From the NCBI RefSeq assembly GCF_014078545.1, contig NZ_MU078716.1, forward strand, positions 1 to 64,000: DNA of 64,000 nucleotides, given 5' to 3'. Numbering within the stretch: position 1 is the stretch's first letter; each line of letters opens with the position of its first letter. This document shows, piece after piece, positions 59,628 through 64,000 of the stretch. This DNA comes from Nitrosopumilus sp. b1 (GTDB lineage: Archaea > Thermoproteota > Nitrososphaeria > Nitrososphaerales > Nitrosopumilaceae). The notes below the pieces were generated by a model. It did not search any database. It was not told the DNA's origin and saw only the letters and a program-made list of their open reading frames with translations. A program made the position numbers and the translations under genes.

Positions 59628-60866
59628 TTACCAGCTATTCATGTATTTTATCTGCTCTGCGTTTAATCTATCGATTTTCACATCCATGGCTTTGAGAGCA
59701 TCAACTGCAATCTGTTTATCAATTTCATCAGGTACTTTGATAACCTTAGTCTCCATTTTTTTATGGTTCTTGAGGATGTATAAAATAGATAGAATTTGAT
59801 TTGAGAAGGACTGGGCCATTACCTCTGGAGGATGACCTTCAGCTGCAACAAGGTTTGCCAATCTGCCTTGACCAATAAGATATATCTTCTTTCCATTCTT
59901 GAGTGTGCACTCATCAAGGTTTGCTCTAACTTGCTTTACAGATTTTGATTGCTTTAGTAAAAAGTCAGAATCAATCTCCACATCAAAGTGTCCAACATTT
60001 CCAAGTATTGCTCCAGATTTCATTTTCAGTATGTGTTCTTTACGAATTACACTTGTCATTCCGGTACAGGTGATGAAAATATCACCTAGCTTTGCAGCTT
60101 GAGCCATTGGCATTACTTCAAAACCATCCATATGAGCTTCTAATGCCTTAATCGGATCAATTTCGGTAACGATAACTTTAGCACCCATTCCTTGAGAACG
60201 AGATGCAACTCCCTTTCCAACCCAACCATATCCAACTACGACAACACGTTTTGATGCAATCAGCAAATTCATTGCACGAAGATAGCCATCAATGGTACTC
60301 TGTCCAGTACCATATCGATTATCAAACATGTGTTTTGTGTATGCATCGTTAACAACAATAATTGGGTACTTTAGTTTGCCTTGTTTTTCAACAGCTTTGA
60401 TTCTTGTGACACCTGCCGTGGTCTCCTCAGTTGCTCCAAGAATTTTTAATTTTTGATATTTTTTATCAAAATGTACTTTGACATTCATGTCAGCGCCATC
60501 ATCAGTCAGGATGTCAGGTTTATGATTCAGAACTTGTTCTATACACCAATCATATTCTTTGTTAGTTTGTCCAGTCCAAGCATAGATATGAATTCCTTGT
60601 GATGCCAAAAATGCTGCAATATCATCTTGAGTAGTTAATGGATTTCCACCGCAAGCTGCTACTGTTGCACCTAATTCCTTTGCACCCATTAACAACACAG
60701 ATGTTTCTTTAGTGATATGAAGGCAGAAACCCAAAGTGATTCCTTTTAGTGGTTTTGATTTTTTTAATCGATTTAGAGTATTATCTAATATTTCCATATG
60801 ACTTCGTGCCCATTCATATGAAAGTCTGCCTTGCTTGGCCAATTTTGGATTCTTTACTTTACTCAA
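59628..60866 (-). CDS. ahcY: S-adenosylhomocysteine hydrolase
   Basis: A 412-residue NAD-dependent enzyme clearing S-adenosylhomocysteine after methylation. The NAD-binding motif is VVVGYGWVGKGVASR, and the active Lys-Asp region reads YPIIVVNDAYTKHMFDNRYGTGQST. Start TTG 60866 is favoured by a TATA box 26 bp upstream (60888-60896); another TTG at 60878 lies in frame. No in-frame ATG exists near the N-terminus. It is divergent from the Rieske gene. Confidence 0.95.
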   Translation of the reverse strand: MSKVKNPKLAKQGRLSYEWARSHMEILDNTLNRLKKSKPLKGITLGFCLHITKETSVLLMGAKELGATVAACGGNPLTTQDDIAAFLASQGIHIYAWTGQTNKEYDWCIEQVLNHKPDILTDDGADMNVKVHFDKKYQKLKILGATEETTAGVTRIKAVEKQGKLKYPIIVVNDAYTKHMFDNRYGTGQSTIDGYLRAMNLLIASKRVVVVGYGWVGKGVASRSQGMGAKVIVTEIDPIKALEAHMDGFEVMPMAQAAKLGDIFITCTGMTSVIRKEHILKMKSGAILGNVGHFDVEIDSDFLLKQSKSVKQVRANLDECTLKNGKKIYLIGQGRLANLVAAEGHPPEVMAQSFSNQILSILYILKNHKKMETKVIKVPDEIDKQIAVDALKAMDVKIDRLNAEQIKYMNSW

Positions 60867-60887
60867 TGAAAAAACCAAAGGTCATGA

Positions 60888-60896
60888 CTATAAAAT
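60888..60896 (-). promoter_or_regulatory. TATA box deciding the ahcY start
   Basis: Minus-strand ATTTTATAG is centred 26 bp before TTG 60866. Confidence 0.6.
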
Positions 60897-60949
60897 TCTA
60901 TCACGTAAACATGCGAATCTAAATAAATGACAAAAAATTGACTAAATTC

Positions 60950-61252
60950 ATGGCATGGAAGAAGATTGCAGAAAAGAATGCAATTGCATCAGGAAAAGGA
61001 CGAGAATTCAAAATTGATGGAAAGCGAATTGCAGTGTTTAACCAAGATGGATTCCATGCGTTAGATGCATTATGTGTTCACCAAGATGGATCGATTGCAC
61101 CCGGAAAACTAGACGGGGATATTGTAGAGTGTCCATTACACTTTTGGCACTACAACATAAAGACCGGAGAGCTAATTGACTATCTAAAGGATGTAAAACT
61201 CCAAAAGTATGAAGTTCAAGTTAAAGACGACGGAATTTATGTCGATGTTTAA
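60950..61252 (+). CDS. Rieske [2Fe-2S] ferredoxin
   Basis: A 100-residue Rieske protein. Cluster ligands are CVH (near residue 42) and CPLH 18 residues later, in DALCVHQDGS and GDIVECPLHFWHYN. No membrane helix or signal is present, so it is a soluble ferredoxin like those of dioxygenases, not a bc1 subunit. I start at ATG 60950, about 26 bp after TATA-like CTAAATAAA; a TTG at 60938 is in frame. Partner oxidoreductase not identified. Confidence 0.92.
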   Translation: MAWKKIAEKNAIASGKGREFKIDGKRIAVFNQDGFHALDALCVHQDGSIAPGKLDGDIVECPLHFWHYNIKTGELIDYLKDVKLQKYEVQVKDDGIYVDV

Positions 61253-61257
61253 TATTT

Positions 61258-61575
61258 TTAAGATTTAGAAACTGAAACGATTGCCTGCTTTACGTGAGGA
61301 ATTTTTGCATTAAAAAAATTGATTGTGGTTTCAAAATATTCAAGATTAGAATTAAGATCTGATTCTGGGTTTTTGTCAATTATCATGTTTTTCAAATACT
61401 CTGTTGATTTTGAAACAAATGAGTTAAAGACCATACCAAAAACACAATCTTCTACGTTTTCAATCTCCCAATCATTTTTTGACGGGTTTATCAAGTTAAA
61501 GTAATTTGGGATCTGGTTTGTAACAATTTGTAAAATTGATTCTAATTCATTTTTGTCTTCTGGTGTAAGATTCAT
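61258..61575 (-). CDS. Hypothetical protein (105 aa)
   Basis: A small acidic, mostly helical protein starting at ATG 61575 (MNLTPEDKNELES). It has one cysteine and no signal, membrane helix or metal motif. No family is recognised. It is convergent with the Rieske gene and divergent from nadE. Confidence 0.6.
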   Translation of the reverse strand: MNLTPEDKNELESILQIVTNQIPNYFNLINPSKNDWEIENVEDCVFGMVFNSFVSKSTEYLKNMIIDKNPESDLNSNLEYFETTINFFNAKIPHVKQAIVSVSKS

Positions 61576-61660
61576 GAAAGTTAGTAGATTACATCAGTTT
61601 ATAGTCTTTGGGAATATACCTTGAGATAACTTTTATGACAATGCATTACGAGTACTCATA

Positions 61661-62446
61661 TTGAATAAAGAAATCATTGCAGAAATAGCAAATAAGAATT
61701 ATCAAGAGATTACAGAGAACATTCAAAGTTTCCTTGTAAAACAACTTCAAGCGGCATCATCTGAAGGATTAATTTTTGGACTAAGTGGAGGAATAGATTC
61801 AGCAGTAGTAGCATATCTGTGTCAAAGAGAAATGAAATCAAAGGTTACTGCACTAATAATGCCAGATACAAAAATTTCCCCAAAAAGTGAAACAGAGGAT
61901 GCGCTAAAGATGATAGACAAACTAGGGATAGACTATAAGCTAATTGACATCAGTCTAATTGTAAATGAATATTCAAAATACCTTGAACCAAATGAGAAAG
62001 CAAAAGGAAATCTCAGAGCAAGAATTAGGGCAAATCTTCTTTATTATTATGCAAATTCAAAAAATTATCTTGTCGTAGGAACTAGTGATAAGAGCGAGTA
62101 CCTCTTAGGTTACTTTACAAAATTTGGAGATGGTAGCGCAGACATACAGCCTATCATATCTCTATACAAATTACAAGTAAGAAAGTTAGCCGAGTTTTTG
62201 CGCGTACCAGATTCTATTATCGCTAAAAAAAGTGGTCCGCATTTGCTGAAAGATCATTTTGCTGAAGATGAGATAGGAGTAAAATATGAAGAAATTGATC
62301 CGATTCTATATTGTCTGATTGATAAAAAACTAACAATTCAAGAGACCTCAACGAAAACAGAGATTCCAATTCAAACAGTAGAAAAAATCCATTCATTATA
62401 CAAAATTAGTGAACACAAGCGAATAACTGCGCCAAAGCCCACATAG
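61661..62446 (+). CDS. nadE: NH3-dependent NAD+ synthetase
   Basis: A 261-residue ATP pyrophosphatase that makes NAD+ from deamido-NAD with ammonia. The PP-loop GLSGGIDSA is clear, followed by the NAD site VGTSDKSEYLLGYFTKFGDGSADI. No glutaminase domain exists, so free ammonia is used. Start TTG 61661 has TATA-like TTTTATGA about 27 bp upstream. The cysS gene begins 8 bp after. Confidence 0.94.
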   Translation: MNKEIIAEIANKNYQEITENIQSFLVKQLQAASSEGLIFGLSGGIDSAVVAYLCQREMKSKVTALIMPDTKISPKSETEDALKMIDKLGIDYKLIDISLIVNEYSKYLEPNEKAKGNLRARIRANLLYYYANSKNYLVVGTSDKSEYLLGYFTKFGDGSADIQPIISLYKLQVRKLAEFLRVPDSIIAKKSGPHLLKDHFAEDEIGVKYEEIDPILYCLIDKKLTIQETSTKTEIPIQTVEKIHSLYKISEHKRITAPKPT

Positions 62447-62453
62447 AATTGCC

Positions 62454-63842
62454 ATGATGATACACGATACACTAACTGGAAAACTCAACGAAGTAAATAC
62501 ACAAAATGTTAGAATTTACCTATGCGGAGTAACAGTATATGATGAATCACATATTGGCCATGCAAGAACGATAATCATTTTTGACGTACTAAGAAGATTT
62601 CTTGAGAATAAAGGAAAAAAGATCAATTTTGTACAAAATTTTACAGATGTTGATGATAAAATAATCAATAGGGCCTCTAAAGAAGGAGTTTCTGCTTCTG
62701 AGATATCAGAAAAGTATATTCAAAATTATTTTAATGACTTTGATACACTAAACATCAAAAGGGCAACAACATATCCTAAAGCAACTGAACACATTCAAGA
62801 CATGTTAGATCTTATTTCAGGGTTAATTGAGCAAAAAATTGCATACGTATCAAAGCACGGAGTGTATTTTGCTGTATCAAAATTTCAGGAGTATGGAAAA
62901 CTCTCAAAGAAAAAAATTGATGATCTGCAATCTGGTGCACGGATTGAAATTGATGAGCAAAAGAATAATCCATTAGATTTTGCATTATGGAAGTTTTCTG
63001 ATTCAGAGCCTACATGGAATAGTCCTTGGGGCAAAGGCAGACCTGGATGGCACATTGAGTGTTCTGCAATGAGTTTGAAATACCTTGGTAATTCTTTTGA
63101 TATTCACGGAGGAGGGAGGGATTTGATTTTTCCACATCATGAAAATGAAATCGCACAGTCTGAAGCTTTTACACGTAAGGAATTTGCAAAGACATGGATG
63201 CATGTTGGAATGGTTACAATCAATGGGGAAAAGATGTCAAAGTCACTTGGCAATATCAAGACCATAAAGCACGTCTTAGAGAATTGGGGTCCAAACATTA
63301 TTCGACTATTTTGTTTATCAGGACACTATTCTAAGCCAATTGATTACTCAGAAGACCTTCTACGAGAAAACATTACCAAGTGGAGGCAAGTAGAAGCAGC
63401 GTACTACGAAATGATTCACTCAAAATCACAAGGGAATGCTAAAGATTTAGAGAGGGTTGTAGAGAATTGTAAAAAGAGCTTTGATGATGCGTTGAATGAT
63501 GACATGGATACACACTTGGCAACAGTCGCATTTTTCAAACTGGTAAAGGAGATTAATCGAATAGCATCTGAAGAAGAATTAACAAAATCAATTTCAAGTA
63601 TTTTCTTAACAGAGTTCAATAGAATGCTTGGAATTTTGGGTTTATACATTCCAGAAATTTCTGATGATGAAATCACAAAGGTGAATAAAATGCTAGAAGA
63701 TAGAGAAAAATTCAGGAAGGATAAAAATTATGAACAGGCAGACAAAATTAGAGATGAAATTTCTAGCAGAGGGATAGAATTAATCGATCATAAATCAAGA
63801 ACCATTTGGATGAAAAAAGAGAGAATTAAATCAGACAGATAG
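62454..63842 (+). CDS. cysS: Cysteinyl-tRNA synthetase
   Basis: A 462-residue class I synthetase. Zinc and HIGH region: YLCGVTVYDESHIGHARTII. Zinc ligands continue in GWHIECSAMS and GGRDLIFPHHENEIAQSE, and the KMSKS loop is GEKMSKSLGN. The C-terminal helical anticodon-binding domain is complete. It lies 8 bp after nadE and is probably in one operon with it. Its length is usual. Confidence 0.95.
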   Translation: MMIHDTLTGKLNEVNTQNVRIYLCGVTVYDESHIGHARTIIIFDVLRRFLENKGKKINFVQNFTDVDDKIINRASKEGVSASEISEKYIQNYFNDFDTLNIKRATTYPKATEHIQDMLDLISGLIEQKIAYVSKHGVYFAVSKFQEYGKLSKKKIDDLQSGARIEIDEQKNNPLDFALWKFSDSEPTWNSPWGKGRPGWHIECSAMSLKYLGNSFDIHGGGRDLIFPHHENEIAQSEAFTRKEFAKTWMHVGMVTINGEKMSKSLGNIKTIKHVLENWGPNIIRLFCLSGHYSKPIDYSEDLLRENITKWRQVEAAYYEMIHSKSQGNAKDLERVVENCKKSFDDALNDDMDTHLATVAFFKLVKEINRIASEEELTKSISSIFLTEFNRMLGILGLYIPEISDDEITKVNKMLEDREKFRKDKNYEQADKIRDEISSRGIELIDHKSRTIWMKKERIKSDR

Positions 63843-64000
63843 GTTCTAAAAAATTCTTTTTAATTCAAAACAAGACGTTTTGTACTTGATTTTGTCTAAT
63901 TTGCAACAAAAAATAGGAATCATTAGCGTTCCTTAAATGAATTAAGAGGCTCAAATCATTAAATTGATTCAAACATGCGACTGGTGCTGTAAAAAATTTG
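63843..64000. other. AT-rich end of the window, no gene identified
   Basis: The 158 bases after cysS contain no tRNA fold or supported plus-strand gene. The minus strand is open from 64000 to about 63862 and could be the 3' end of a gene beyond the edge, but its composition is not protein-like enough to call. Confidence 0.5.

Noticed and set aside
63862-64000. A minus-strand open frame at the right edge
   Set aside because: Forty-odd codons with no recognisable motif and the gene start outside the window; too weak to list as a gene.
1-64000. CRISPR arrays, rRNA, tRNA and intact insertion sequences
   Set aside because: No regularly spaced repeats, rRNA core sequences, tRNA T-loops or transposase genes were seen while reading the window.

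Overview
The window comes from an ammonia-oxidising archaeon of the Nitrosopumilus type (Nitrosopumilaceae, Thaumarchaeota/Nitrososphaerota). The evidence is low GC, archaeal information genes (S25e, S26e, RNA polymerase subunit K, Alba, PolB with a C-terminal PIP box, deoxyhypusine synthase, a Hef-type helicase, an aSelB-like pseudo-GTPase), a two-subunit B12 methylmalonyl-CoA mutase system as used in the 3-hydroxypropionate/4-hydroxybutyrate cycle, a thaumarchaeal TackOD1-type response regulator, and C-terminal KNNA-WW repeats. Many genes have a TATA box 23-30 bp before an ATG, GTG or TTG and almost no leader. No rRNA, tRNA, CRISPR array or intact insertion sequence was found.

Layout. 1-9.8 kb: sugar kinase, sensor kinase, a PD-(D/E)XK-like protein, S26e, a phospholipid head-group transferase, a cold-shock protein, agmatinase, a response regulator, ThrRS and two unknowns. 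9.9-14.6 kb: deoxyhypusine synthase, S25e, RpoK, Alba, an HTH regulator, an asparagine-synthase-like protein and a YHS microprotein. 14.7-23 kb: an isolated archaellin-like gene, aldo/keto reductase, UbiA prenyltransferase, small conserved proteins, parvulin, Hef helicase and two secreted proteins that share a C-terminal domain. 23-30.5 kb: dCMP deaminase, PolB, SemiSWEET, triosephosphate isomerase, PPDK and an HTH-CBS regulator. 30.5-38 kb: methylmalonyl-CoA epimerase, mutase, MeaB, the B12 subunit, an M1 aminopeptidase and IlvC. 38-46.3 kb: a CPA2 antiporter and the redox/propeller locus described below. 46.3-50.3 kb: a TPR-CAP protein, NadM, the aSelB-like protein, zinc ribbons and a CheY-like regulator. 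50.3-57.9 kb: a TackOD1 regulator, a glycosyltransferase/deacetylase pair, a 3D-domain protein, an RDD protein and a hydrolase. 57.9-64 kb: MetRS, AHCY, Rieske protein, NadE and CysRS.

The most striking part is 40.3-46.3 kb. A leftward operon encodes three exported proteins. Two are paralogous BNR/sialidase-like propellers whose only cysteines are a CQCC motif and one NGC cysteine. Divergent from it are a winged-helix regulator and a secreted thioredoxin fused to CcdA. A dyad, GTACA-N9-TGTAC, occurs four times, always in the same orientation and 4-8 bp upstream of a TATA-like box: before the propeller operon, the regulator, the thioredoxin-CcdA gene, and a non-coding stretch with an 11-bp hairpin. 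This looks like a small dedicated regulon for extracytoplasmic thiol or metal handling, possibly with a regulated small RNA.

Three genes under 50 codons were found by reading the gaps: a zinc ribbon at 1037-1144, a YHS protein at 14452-14598 and a zinc ribbon at 47996-48118. Several starts were moved to fit promoters or families. All functional calls rest on motifs and remembered family features; no database search was run.
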